64,000 bases of DNA, from positions 4,340,001 to 4,404,000 of the forward strand of contig OZ244625.1 of the NCBI GenBank assembly GCA_965218555.1, read 5' to 3'. The DNA comes from JAPPLB01 sp965218555. Its GTDB lineage: Bacteria; Acidobacteriota; Terriglobia; Bryobacterales; UBA6623. A program made the translations under genes and the position numbers. The notes beneath the pieces are model-generated. The model was given only the letters and a program-made list of their open reading frames with translations. It did no database searches and was not told the DNA's origin. Positions 17,143 to 26,092 of this stretch are shown in pieces; positions within the stretch are counted from its first letter, which is position 1, and each line of letters starts with the position of its first letter.

Positions 17143-18306
17143 GTGAACAGACGATCCTTCCTTCAAGGTAGTCTCGCGGGATTGGCGGCGACCGCGGCCG
17201 CCAAGCCGAAAAAGTATCGCGTCGGTATCATCGGGCACACCGGTCATGGCAACTACGGACACGGGCTCGATACCGTCTGGCAGGCATTTGATTTCGTGGA
17301 AGTCGCGGCGGTCGCCGATGCGGATGCCGCTGGCCGGGCCAAGGCCGTCGAACGCACAGGCGCTCGCAAGGCGTACGCCGACTACCACGAGATGATCGAG
17401 AAAGAGAAACCGGACTTCGTGGCTATTGGACCGCGTTGGCTTGATCAGCGAGTCGCGATGGTCACGGCCGCGGCGAATGCCGGGTGTCATATCTTCTGCG
17501 AAAAACCCTTTGCACAAGACCTTGCCGACGCCGACAAGATGGTCGCGGCGATCGAGCGTAACGGCGTCAAAGTACAAATGGCGCACCAGATGCGCAAGTC
17601 TCCGTTTGTCGAGCGGGTGCGCGACATGATTGAGGCGGGCGAGATTGGGACGATCCAGGAAGTCCGCGGCCGCGGCAAGGAAGACCGCCGCGCCGGAGGC
17701 GAGGACCTTGTCGTGCTCGGATCGCACATCTGCGACTTGATGCGCTACTACCTGGGCGATCCCAAGTGGGTTTTTGCGCATGTCACGCACGACGGCCGTG
17801 AGATCGGAGCTTCTGATGTTCGGACCCCGAGTGAGCCCATCGGACCCATCGCCGGCAATCAAATCGCGGCGATATTCGCGTTCGGCAACGGCGTCCATAG
17901 CTATTTCGGATCGAAAGCCAGCGACCAGACGCACCCCCGACGCTTTGGGACGACGATCTATGGAAACAAGGGTGTGATTTATTTGCCGAACCAGATTTAT
18001 CCCAATGGTCAGCCGTATATTCTGCGTTCACCCGGCTGGGCGCCGGGCACGGGGAGTCAGTGGGAGGCAATCGAGTTGACCAGGCCCGTCGGCGGCAACT
18101 TTCTTGCCGAGGGGCGCATGATGGCTAACGCGCTGCTCGTTGACGATCTGTTCCAGGCCGTCGAAAAAGACCGCAAGCCCGTTTGCAGTGAGCACGACGG
18201 CCGCTGGACGGTCGAGATGATCACGTCCGTCTATGCATCACAAAAGGCCGCTGCTCGGATTGACTTGCCCCTGGTCCAACGCAAGCACATGCTGCACATG
18301 CTGTAG
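17143..18306 (+). CDS. Tat-exported Gfo/Idh/MocA family oxidoreductase
   Basis: 387 aa, GTG start with AGGAG seven bases upstream. NRRSFLQGSLAG is a twin-arginine signal. The Rossmann motif is GIIGHTGHGNYG (about 28-39), and the catalytic-lysine motif CEKPF follows at about 118-122. Members of the family oxidise or reduce sugars and inositols with tightly bound NAD(P), and exported members exist. It lies 35 bases before a galactonate-dehydratase-like gene, which points to a shared sugar-acid route. Confidence 0.87.
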   Translation: MNRRSFLQGSLAGLAATAAAKPKKYRVGIIGHTGHGNYGHGLDTVWQAFDFVEVAAVADADAAGRAKAVERTGARKAYADYHEMIEKEKPDFVAIGPRWLDQRVAMVTAAANAGCHIFCEKPFAQDLADADKMVAAIERNGVKVQMAHQMRKSPFVERVRDMIEAGEIGTIQEVRGRGKEDRRAGGEDLVVLGSHICDLMRYYLGDPKWVFAHVTHDGREIGASDVRTPSEPIGPIAGNQIAAIFAFGNGVHSYFGSKASDQTHPRRFGTTIYGNKGVIYLPNQIYPNGQPYILRSPGWAPGTGSQWEAIELTRPVGGNFLAEGRMMANALLVDDLFQAVEKDRKPVCSEHDGRWTVEMITSVYASQKAAARIDLPLVQRKHMLHML

Positions 18307-18341
18307 ATCCACAGCGTCCCACTCGAAGGAAGATAAAACTC

Positions 18342-19580
18342 ATGAGGCGAAGACAGTTTCTCGGCAATGCCGCCGCGGCGGCTCCGCTGGCGGCGACGCC
18401 ATTCCAGGCGCCTGCTCCGATGGGCGACAAGCCTGCGATCAAGATCACCGACATCAAGACGTTCCTGGTCTGGAGCGGCGGCCGTAACTGGATCTATGTC
18501 AAGGTGCTCACCGACCAGGGCATCGAAGGCATCGGCGAGGCTTATTCCTGCGGGCCTGATGAAGCAACCGTCAAAGTCATCGAAGACTACAAGCTCTGGT
18601 TGGTCGGCCAGGACCCTCGGAACATCCAATACCTGTGGGACCTGATGTACAACACCACGCGCTTCCCTGGCGGCTCGGTCGTCAACGCGGCCCTCAGCGG
18701 CATCGAGCACGCGCTCTGGGACATCACGGCCAAGGCGGCGGGGCTACCCTGCTGGGCGCTGCTTGGCGGGCGTGTCCGCCAGAAAGTCCGTGTCTATCAG
18801 AGCATCGGCGGCAGTAGTCCGCAGGAGGCCGGCGAAAACGCCCAGCGTTTGATCGAGGAGCACGGCTACACCGCCGTGAAGATGTCACCCCACAATCGCG
18901 GCGACAACCAGATGCCCTACAACATGGTCACGCGTATCGCCGGTCAAAGGGTCGGCGCGGTGCGTGAGGCCGTGGGCCCGGATGTGGATATCGGCGTCGA
19001 TATCCACGCGCGCTATTTCGAGGTCCAGAGAGCGATTCGCGTCGCGAAGGAAATCGAGCCCTTCTACCCGTTCTGGCTCGAAGAACCCATCCGCCCCGAG
19101 AACTTCGACGCGATGAAGAAGCTCGCCGACCACGTCAACATCCCGCTGGCAAGCGGCGAGTGCAACTACACCAAATACGAGTTCCGCGATTTAATCAACA
19201 TCCAGGCGCTCGACATTGTGCAGCCCGACATCTGCGTCTGCGGGGGCATCATGGAGATGAAAAAGATCGCTGCTATGGCAGAGGCACAATACATGATGGT
19301 CGCGCCGCACAACCCCATGAGTCCGCTCGCCACCGCCGTGAACGTCCACTTCGCCGCGTCCACGCCGAACTTCCTGATCCTGGAATACCGCGCGCCCGTT
19401 TCCGGAGCCTCGAAAGACGTTCTCAAAGAGCCCATCATGGTCAAGGACGGCTATGTAGGCATCCCCACCAAACCCGGCTGGGGCGTCGAGTTGAACGAAG
19501 AAGCCTTCGCCAGCATGCCGCCGCGGCCCTGGAAGCGCGGCACCGGTTACCGGGCCGACGGCTCTATCGCTTTCATTTAG
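18342..19580 (+). CDS. Enolase-superfamily sugar-acid dehydratase (galactonate-dehydratase-like), Tat signal
   Basis: 412 aa. The MR-type fold has metal ligands in VDIHAR (Asp), WLEEP (Glu) and ASGE (Glu); the His of DIHA and the His of APHNP match the acid/base pair of D-galactonate dehydratase. The start RRRQFLGNAAAAAPL is twin-arginine-like, preceded by GAAGGA. Likely reaction: dehydration of an aldonate to a 2-keto-3-deoxy acid. Co-directional with the Gfo/Idh gene just upstream. The exact sugar is not readable. Confidence 0.87.
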   Translation: MRRRQFLGNAAAAAPLAATPFQAPAPMGDKPAIKITDIKTFLVWSGGRNWIYVKVLTDQGIEGIGEAYSCGPDEATVKVIEDYKLWLVGQDPRNIQYLWDLMYNTTRFPGGSVVNAALSGIEHALWDITAKAAGLPCWALLGGRVRQKVRVYQSIGGSSPQEAGENAQRLIEEHGYTAVKMSPHNRGDNQMPYNMVTRIAGQRVGAVREAVGPDVDIGVDIHARYFEVQRAIRVAKEIEPFYPFWLEEPIRPENFDAMKKLADHVNIPLASGECNYTKYEFRDLINIQALDIVQPDICVCGGIMEMKKIAAMAEAQYMMVAPHNPMSPLATAVNVHFAASTPNFLILEYRAPVSGASKDVLKEPIMVKDGYVGIPTKPGWGVELNEEAFASMPPRPWKRGTGYRADGSIAFI

Positions 19581-19715
19581 TGCAGTCCGCCGGGCGGCTC
19601 CGGCTTGGCAGGCAACCTGTGGCCAAAGAAATCTGCACTATTCCGGTGCGGCCGGGGTCGTCGTCGAGGTCATTCACGGCCGGCCCAACGGAACAGGCAC
19701 TCAGCCGAAGCCGTT

Positions 19716-20561
19716 TCAGCGTGTGATGTCTTCGGTCTGGGTGCTGATAATGCCGTACGCTTCGGGGCGCCGGTCTCGGAACATGAAGTAGCGTTTGCGG
19801 GCGGATTCGACCTGGCGGCGGTCGATCTCGCCATAGATGATTTCGTTTTCGGTGCGTCCGGCCTCGCTCACGACTTGGCCGAGCGGGTCGACGATCACGC
19901 TCCGGCCGCCCATGACGAAGGTGTCGCCGTCAGCCATCGGCACGGCGCCGACGCTGTTGCACGCCACCACGTACGCGCAGTTCTCGAAGGCTCGGGTGAT
20001 CATCATCTCGCGCCAGACGGACTTCTCGGTGTCGGAAGCTCCAAACGGAATCAGAATCAGTTCGGCGCCGCCCAGCGCCAGACAGCGGGCCGACTCGGGG
20101 AAGAATGTGTCGTAGCAGAGCATGATGCCGGCCCGCCAACCGTTCATCGGGAAGACGGGAAATTTCGATCCGGGACGGAAGAACAGTTTCTCGATCCCAC
20201 GAAAGGCGGGAATCTGCACTTTACGGTATTTGCCGACAATCTCTCCGTCGGGGCCGATGAGCATGCTGGTGTTGTAGTAGAGATCGCTGCCGTCCTGCTC
20301 GAAATACGTGGCGATGATGTGAACGTGGTGCTCGCGTGCTTTGGCCTTGACGGAGCTGATCGCGTGGCCGGACTCGTTCGATGCGAGGTCGTAGTAGTCG
20401 TAATCGCGATAAACGGGAAAGTAGCCGGTGCTGAAAAACTCCGGCAGGACGATGCAGTCCGCGCCGCCCTCGGCCGCCTGCTCGATGTGGGCACATGCAG
20501 TGGACACGTTGGACTCGATCTCACCCATGCGGCTTTCCATCTGGACCAAAGCAAGTTTCAT
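19716..20561 (-). CDS. Nitrilase-superfamily carbon-nitrogen hydrolase
   Basis: 281 aa, cytoplasmic. The Glu-Lys-Cys triad is visible: VLPEFFSTG (Glu43), KYRKVQIP (Lys about 117) and MLCYDTFFPE (Cys about 150). Close relatives include N-carbamoylputrescine amidase and omega-amidase; the substrate is uncertain. The start has GGGAGGAG six bases upstream. It converges on the galactonate-dehydratase-like gene. Confidence 0.88.
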   Translation of the reverse strand: MKLALVQMESRMGEIESNVSTACAHIEQAAEGGADCIVLPEFFSTGYFPVYRDYDYYDLASNESGHAISSVKAKAREHHVHIIATYFEQDGSDLYYNTSMLIGPDGEIVGKYRKVQIPAFRGIEKLFFRPGSKFPVFPMNGWRAGIMLCYDTFFPESARCLALGGAELILIPFGASDTEKSVWREMMITRAFENCAYVVACNSVGAVPMADGDTFVMGGRSVIVDPLGQVVSEAGRTENEIIYGEIDRRQVESARKRYFMFRDRRPEAYGIISTQTEDITR

Positions 20562-21052
20562 GAAGCTCCTCCCGGTGGAACTATAAGATCAAAGGCATTC
20601 GCAACAGCATAGTCTACCCGTGAAAGGCACAGCGAACCAGCTCGATACACCGGGTTCACGGTTCAGAGTTCGCTGTTTGCCGAGTCGGGATGCTGCTCGA
20701 CTCAATGTAAACTCCGATTCCGGTCTTTGGCCGTCAACCCCGGAGCGGCGGATCGTTCTTTGAGGCCCGCGGGTATTTGTCCGGGACTCGCTCCCTGACA
20801 GTCGTCAGCGGGTTGCGTGGTCCTCCGCAGCGGTCAGGTGCGTCTTTCACGTCGGTAAGAAGGCCGGCTGCCTGATGGGGGCGCCGGAGAGGGATCTGCG
20901 GCGAGTAGCGAGGTTCGATCAGCCCGCTCTTGCGGATCTTGCGTGGCAACTTGTTGATCTTGACGGCATTAGAGCCTCTGATCTGAGGATTGCGATCCAT
21001 TCGTTGCGTATCGTGCGAACCTCCCGGGACGGTCGTGGGGCAGCCCTCGACA
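20562..21052. other. Intergenic region without a supported gene
   Basis: Short open frames occur on both strands but none shows a domain or ribosome site. The right end leads into an abrupt AT-rich stretch that carries the porin regulatory repeats. Confidence 0.45.
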
Positions 21053-21113
21053 ATATTTACCAGATATTAACCAGATATTAACCGAGCCATAATATTAACA
21101 ATATATTAACTAG
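21053..21113 (+). promoter_or_regulatory. Five 11-bp direct repeats, Pho-box-like
   Basis: Units start at 21053 (ATATTTACCAG), 21064 (ATATTAACCAG), 21075 (ATATTAACCGA), 21092 (ATATTAACAAT) and 21103 (ATATTAACTAG). Three are tandem, then a 6-base gap, then two. Eleven-base spacing of direct repeats is the known layout of PhoB/PhoP binding sites, and the gene 99 bases downstream is a phosphate-type porin. A TATATG at about 21136 could be the -10 element. Confidence 0.7.
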
Positions 21114-21211
21114 ACATTCACTGAAGCGTAACGAGTATATGAATTGTTACTGCCACCGGGCCGCTATGATTGATCTTCTACATCGGTTCCCTGAACCATA
21201 TGAGGGCATTC

Positions 21212-22528
21212 ATGTTTCGGAGATTTCTGGCAGTCTCAGTCGTGTGGATTGCCCTAGGTACAGTGATCGCGGCGGAGGAGAGCGGCGAGGTCCTCGCCTC
21301 CGCCGCCGCGGCGTCGGCGCCTCCGCCGGCAGCGGTGAAACCCACCGGCGGGAGCTTGCAGGAACGGGAGTTTAATGAACCACGGAAGAAGAGGAGCTTC
21401 TTCCGGTACGGCCGGAAGGGACTGCAGGTCGGCGAGAAAGGCAAGGGGTGGTTTGGCGCGAAGGTCAACTTCCGTTCGCAGAAGCGCTTCTCTTCGCCGT
21501 TTCAGAGCGCACCGCGGAAGGAGAGCCAATTCTCGCGCCCAGATGAGAACGACTTCCGTTTCCGACGGGCGCGCTTCAAGGTCGATGGTCACGCCTTCAC
21601 TCCGTGGATCAAGTACAACTACGAGTACGACTTGGTCGACACGCGCAATCTGAACGCGTTTGTGACCGTCTCGAAATGGGAGTGGCTGCAGTTGCGCTTC
21701 GGACAGTGGAAGGTCGATTACAGCCGCGAGCGATCGGACTCGTCGGGCGAGCAGCAGTTCGCCGACCGGTCGATCGTGAATAGGGCTTTCACACTGGATC
21801 GGCAGAAGGGGGCGGCGATTTTGGGACGCGTCATGAAGGGGACGCTGGGAGATTCGCGCTATTATGTCGGCGTATTCACCGGCAATGGACGAGGGTTCCG
21901 CACGGCGCCGGGCAAGTCCGAACTCGATCACGGCGACGGCTCGCCGATGGTGGCGGCGCGGTACCAGTGGAACTTTCTGGGGCGCGACGTCGGTTATTCC
22001 CAAAGCGACCTGAATTACCATGAGAAACCGGCGGCCGCCCTGGCGTTCGGGGCGGCTCGCAATCGAAGCCGCTTCACACGTTTTTCGTCCTCTGGCGGCG
22101 GCAGGCTTGACGGTTTTGAACCCGGCCTGCTGGGGCAGTATTCGCTTAGCCAGTTCATGGAGGAGGCGGCGATGAAATACCGCGGCTTCTCTCTGCAACA
22201 CGAGCTGCACTGGAAACGCATCGAAGACAACGTGAATGTCCAAACGACCTTTATGCGGGGCAGCTATGTCCAAGCGGGATACTTTTTTCACTATTTGTTC
22301 CCGCGCATCCCCAGGCAGCTCGAGCTTGGCGCCCGTTACGCTCTGGTGGACCCGAACAGTGTGAGAGGGAACGACCTGCAGAAGGAGTTGGCGTTCGTCG
22401 TCAACTGGTTCTTCTACGGCCACGCGAACAAGCTGACGTTTGACACGTCGCGCTATTCGCTCGCCCGGAACGGAGCGGAGGAGCTGAAAGACACCCAGGT
22501 GCGGCTCCAGTGGGACGTGTCGTTCTGA
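21212..22528 (+). CDS. OprO/OprP-family phosphate-selective porin
   Basis: About 438 aa. An outer-membrane beta-barrel of the porin O/P family, which takes up phosphate or polyphosphate under starvation. The chosen ATG has GAGGG five bases upstream and opens MFRRFLAVSVVWIALGTVIA, a signal peptide; frames to 21170 or 21200 are poorer. The barrel shows alternating aromatic strands, the family block NEYD-like IKYNYEYDLVDTRN, a strand LELGARYALVDPN, and a terminal Phe (VRLQWDVSF) as needed for BAM insertion. The Pho-box-like array upstream supports phosphate control. Confidence 0.85.
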   Translation: MFRRFLAVSVVWIALGTVIAAEESGEVLASAAAASAPPPAAVKPTGGSLQEREFNEPRKKRSFFRYGRKGLQVGEKGKGWFGAKVNFRSQKRFSSPFQSAPRKESQFSRPDENDFRFRRARFKVDGHAFTPWIKYNYEYDLVDTRNLNAFVTVSKWEWLQLRFGQWKVDYSRERSDSSGEQQFADRSIVNRAFTLDRQKGAAILGRVMKGTLGDSRYYVGVFTGNGRGFRTAPGKSELDHGDGSPMVAARYQWNFLGRDVGYSQSDLNYHEKPAAALAFGAARNRSRFTRFSSSGGGRLDGFEPGLLGQYSLSQFMEEAAMKYRGFSLQHELHWKRIEDNVNVQTTFMRGSYVQAGYFFHYLFPRIPRQLELGARYALVDPNSVRGNDLQKELAFVVNWFFYGHANKLTFDTSRYSLARNGAEELKDTQVRLQWDVSF

Positions 22529-22993
22529 GGAGCGATCAACAGCGGGCGTGAGAAACCGGCGGTCAGGAGCCGAGACTTTTCTGGCAACTGCCCTGTCGGA
22601 AAAAATGAAGCACCTTCACCCCGCGTACTCCGCCTGACGGAACGATTGCCAGTAGCCGCGGCTCGCTCGAAGGGCATGGCAGTTGCGAATGCGGTTGTCA
22701 TGTCCTCCGCCGTTCCCGCCTTGTTTGCGCTCTCCGCAAGGTGAAACTCATGGGAAGCCCAAGAAGCGATCGGCGGGCCTGGGAAATGTAAATCCGTCTC
22801 TCGCAAAGGCGGAAATCTGCCTTGCTCGCCAAGAAGACCCGCGGCCTCAACACGCCTCCGATCAGCCCACCGACGTGAGTCCGCCGGTACAACAACGATA
22901 TCGGAACCAGGTACGGCGCTCTCCGATGCAGGTGCGTTCCCGGTAGAACTAAGGTACGATCTCAGTGATAAAATCCCTTGGAGCGACCATACA
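22529..22993. other. Intergenic region without a supported gene
   Basis: A long minus-strand frame crosses this region and runs into both neighbours; it is not supported by any family feature. No hairpin terminator is evident behind the porin gene. Confidence 0.45.
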
Positions 22994-23455
22994 ATGACTG
23001 CTGAAGAGAACTTGAAACGACTTGGCATCGTCTTGCCTTCACCGCCGCCGGCGGTCGGCAAGTACGTGCCGTGGATTCGCACCGGCTCGCTCGTGATGAC
23101 ATCCGGCCAGTTGCCTTGGGAAGGTTCGGTGATGAAGTACGCGGGCCGATTGGGCCGCGATCTCTCGACGGAAGAGGGCTATGCGGCCGCGCGGCTCGCC
23201 GCCATCAACGCCATCGCCCAACTCAAAGACGCCGCGGGAGACCTCGAGAAGATCGCAAACCTGGTTCGGCTCGAGGGCAACGTGTTCTGCGACGAGGGTT
23301 TCTCCGAGCATCCCCAGGTTCTCAACGGCGCATCCGATTTGTTCGTCGAGATCTTCGAGGAACGCGGCAAACATACGCGCACCGCGCTGGGCATCCGCGA
23401 CATGCCGCTGAACGCGGCCGTTCAGTTAAGCGTCTTCGCCGAATTGCGGGATTAA
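22994..23455 (+). CDS. RidA (YjgF/UK114) family protein
   Basis: 153 aa, the longer RidA type. RidA proteins deaminate reactive enamine/imine intermediates released by PLP enzymes such as threonine dehydratase. The family N-terminal block (WIRTGSLVMTSGQLP) and the C-terminal block (LNAAVQLSVFAEL) are present. The canonical active-site Arg near the C-terminus is not obvious in this variant, so it may belong to a RidA subfamily with another activity. Cytoplasmic, single gene. Confidence 0.85.
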   Translation: MTAEENLKRLGIVLPSPPPAVGKYVPWIRTGSLVMTSGQLPWEGSVMKYAGRLGRDLSTEEGYAAARLAAINAIAQLKDAAGDLEKIANLVRLEGNVFCDEGFSEHPQVLNGASDLFVEIFEERGKHTRTALGIRDMPLNAAVQLSVFAELRD

Positions 23456-23602
23456 TTCTCCCGGCCGAGGGTTTTCTCGCAAGCGATCTGTGTATCCGCG
23501 CGAAGGGAGAAATCTCGCATACGGGTCTGGCGCCGGTCAGGCCTGCCGGTTTGACATAAGCCGACCGCAGTCAGTCCGGTGATGGTCTCGCGCCATCTTT
23601 CG

Positions 23603-24850
23603 TCAAACCACTTCGACATCCCAGCCGAAGCCCGGCTCGTCCGACGGGCGCGTGTAGATGCCCTCCGGTCCGCGGGTCAGGTTGTTGTCCTGTTCGTAGC
23701 GTTCGTAGACCTCGTTGGGGCCGCCGGGCGCCGGCATGAACATTTCCGCCCAGGGGCTGTTCGGCGTCGCCATCACATAGTGGATCGCGTCGCGCTGACC
23801 GCCTCCGTGCGGAATCACCGGAATATCATAGGCCGCCGCCAACGCGCCGATGCGCCGAATCTCCGTCAAGCCTCCACACCAGTGGATGTCCGGCTGCCAG
23901 ATCTCCGCGCCGTTCGTTCGAAGCAACTGCCGGAAGCCGTAGCGGGTGTAGACGTGTTCGCCGGTCACGATGCGGGTTGATTTGATCTGTTCCCGCAGCC
24001 GCCCGAAGCCCTCATAGTCGTCGGGTGGAAGGCACTCTTCCATCCAGTAGACGCGGTAGGGTTCGAAGGCCTCGCACAGCTCGATCGTATACCGCTCGGT
24101 CAGGGCCATCCAGCAATCCATGGCCACGATGCCGTCTTTCCCCACGGCTTCGCGGGCGCGTTTGACGAGCGCCACGTTCTTGCGAATACCTTCGAGTCCG
24201 TCCGCCGGACCGTGCGGCAGCGCGAGCTTCAGTTTCGTGTAGCCGAACTCGACGTGCTGCTCGATGTCGTTGCCGGTGCAGTAGGAAGGGATACGCGGCT
24301 TCGTTTCGCCGCCGAGCAGTCGATAGACGGGAAGCCCCCAGGCCTTGCCGGCGATATCCCACAGCGCCAGGTCAATGCCGCTGAGCGCATTCGGCACGAC
24401 ACCCTTGCGGCCGTAGTACATTGTGGCCCGCCAGAGCAGGTCCCAGATACGTTCGATATCGAGTGCGTTCTCGCCGAGCAGAAGTTTGGTCAGGTGGCCC
24501 TCAATGATCGGTCCGCCGCCGGGACCGCCCCGGCCGAGGCCGGTGAGGCCTTTGTTCGTTCCGATCTCGACCCAGAAGCTCGACACACCGCCCGGGTCAG
24601 GCATAAACAGGCTACGCATCGGCTTGTACTCGGGATAGATCGAGACCGGGTTCGCCACCTCCACCCGGCCCGTCGACCACGAACCCGGTGCGGGCTCATA
24701 TCGCGGAACTGGCCGCTTCGGCCGCACCTTCACGATGCGAACCGAGGTAATTTTGAGATCGGTCTCCGGCGGGGAAGACCTGAGCTCCGGCGGCAACAGC
24801 GCTGCCGCGGCGCCCAAACCAAGCGTCTTGAAAAGCTGTCTGCGTTCCAT
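23603..24850 (-). CDS. L-rhamnonate-dehydratase-like enolase-superfamily protein, Tat-like N-terminus
   Basis: 415 aa. MR-type enzyme close to L-rhamnonate dehydratase: KLALPHGPADG, metal ligands in AMDCW (Asp), WMEECLPPDD (Glu) and VTGEH (Glu), and the catalytic His in VIPHGGG. The N-terminus ERRQLFKTLGLGAAAALLP is twin-arginine-like, although less strong than in neighbours. Product would be a 2-keto-3-deoxy acid. It lies 33 bases downstream of another MR-type gene on the same strand. Confidence 0.85.
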   Translation of the reverse strand: MERRQLFKTLGLGAAAALLPPELRSSPPETDLKITSVRIVKVRPKRPVPRYEPAPGSWSTGRVEVANPVSIYPEYKPMRSLFMPDPGGVSSFWVEIGTNKGLTGLGRGGPGGGPIIEGHLTKLLLGENALDIERIWDLLWRATMYYGRKGVVPNALSGIDLALWDIAGKAWGLPVYRLLGGETKPRIPSYCTGNDIEQHVEFGYTKLKLALPHGPADGLEGIRKNVALVKRAREAVGKDGIVAMDCWMALTERYTIELCEAFEPYRVYWMEECLPPDDYEGFGRLREQIKSTRIVTGEHVYTRYGFRQLLRTNGAEIWQPDIHWCGGLTEIRRIGALAAAYDIPVIPHGGGQRDAIHYVMATPNSPWAEMFMPAPGGPNEVYERYEQDNNLTRGPEGIYTRPSDEPGFGWDVEVV

Positions 24851-24883
24851 GGCGAGCTTTGTAACGCAGCAGAGGGGATCAGG

Positions 24884-25960
24884 TCAAGAAGTCAGCCAAC
24901 GCTCATCGAACTCCAGTCCCAACCCCGGCGCGTCGTCGAGTACGATCTCGCCGTTTTCCAGCCGCAACTCTTCGCGGAACAGGGGCAGCGACCAGGGCAT
25001 ATGCTCGACGATCAGGCCATTGGGGACGGCGGCGACCGCCGGCGCGAGAATGTCCGGAGCCAGGTGGCTCACTACCGGCAGATTCCAAGCCTGCGCCATG
25101 TGGGCCACCTTCATCCATTGCGTCAGCCCTCCGACGCGCATGATGTCGACCATCACAATGTCGACCGAGCGCCGCTCGAGGAACGACCGGAACGGTTCGA
25201 CGCCCCACAAATACTCGCCCGCAGCGATCGGCGTATCGAGAGCATCGGCGATGCGGGCCAAGCCGTCGAAATCCTGGTAGTTGACCGGATCCTCCAACCA
25301 ATATAGTCCGCAGAGCTCCATCTCGCGCCCCATGGCGATCGAGCGGTTGACATCCCAGCCCTGGTTGATGTCGACCATGATGTCGATCTCGTCTCCGACG
25401 GCGTCGCACAGAGCATGCATGCGGTCCATCTCGGCGCTGTTCGAAGGCTCGGCGCCCATGCGAAACTTCATCGCACGGAAGCCCTGCTCGACGAGTTCCG
25501 CTCCTTTGCGGGCCAGTGCATCGGCATCGTAGGTCCGCCAAAGGTGGCCGCTGGCATAAGCGGGAACACGGTTACGGAAGCCGCCGAGCAGCTTCCAGAC
25601 CGGCTGCCCCAGAATCTTGCCTTTGAGGTCCCACAGAGCGACGTCGATGGCCGAAACGGTTCGTGTCACCAAGCCAGCAGCGGCCCCGTGTCCGCCGATC
25701 TCGAGCAGCTTCTCGCCGATTGCCTCCGTGCGCATCGGGTCATCGCCGATGACTTGCGCCGCCAGCGCGTCCACGGCTTCCTTGAGCGCCTTCGTCATCA
25801 CAGGTGCCGCAAAGCCTGCGTAACCGATGCCCTCGGCTCCCTCATCCGTCTTGAGCCGCAGCGTGACGAAATCGACGGAGACCTGCACGGGCGCTTCGTC
25901 CAGCGCGCCGACTTCGCGAGGAAGGCTCACAACCTGGCTGCTGAAGGTCTCGATCTTCAT
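24884..25960 (-). CDS. Mandelate racemase/enolase-superfamily dehydratase, cytoplasmic
   Basis: 358 aa without a signal sequence. Metal ligands lie in VDINQGW (Asp), WLEDPV (Glu) and AAGEY (Glu); the C-terminal His-Asp site is in SHLAPD. The usual Lys-x-Lys of the mandelate-racemase subgroup reads Lys-Phe-Arg (MKFRMG). Likely an acid-sugar dehydratase or racemase. Upstream of, and probably co-transcribed with, the rhamnonate-dehydratase-like gene. Confidence 0.87.
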   Translation of the reverse strand: MKIETFSSQVVSLPREVGALDEAPVQVSVDFVTLRLKTDEGAEGIGYAGFAAPVMTKALKEAVDALAAQVIGDDPMRTEAIGEKLLEIGGHGAAAGLVTRTVSAIDVALWDLKGKILGQPVWKLLGGFRNRVPAYASGHLWRTYDADALARKGAELVEQGFRAMKFRMGAEPSNSAEMDRMHALCDAVGDEIDIMVDINQGWDVNRSIAMGREMELCGLYWLEDPVNYQDFDGLARIADALDTPIAAGEYLWGVEPFRSFLERRSVDIVMVDIMRVGGLTQWMKVAHMAQAWNLPVVSHLAPDILAPAVAAVPNGLIVEHMPWSLPLFREELRLENGEIVLDDAPGLGLEFDERWLTS

Positions 25961-26092
25961 GGCTGCAACACGCCCCGCAATGCTAACATGCCGGCCGCCG
26001 GTGAGGAGTCACGGCAGCTATTGACCGGTCTGGAAGCGTTGGAAGGAAGCCATTGTTCCCAAACCAGGGGGGCGTCGCGATAGAATACGGCC

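Noticed and set aside
22453..23082. 209-codon minus-strand frame between porin and RidA
   Set aside because: Overlaps the ends of both neighbours, low-complexity composition, no motif.
24212..25306. 364-codon plus-strand frame
   Set aside because: Spans the antisense of two enolase-superfamily genes and their gap.
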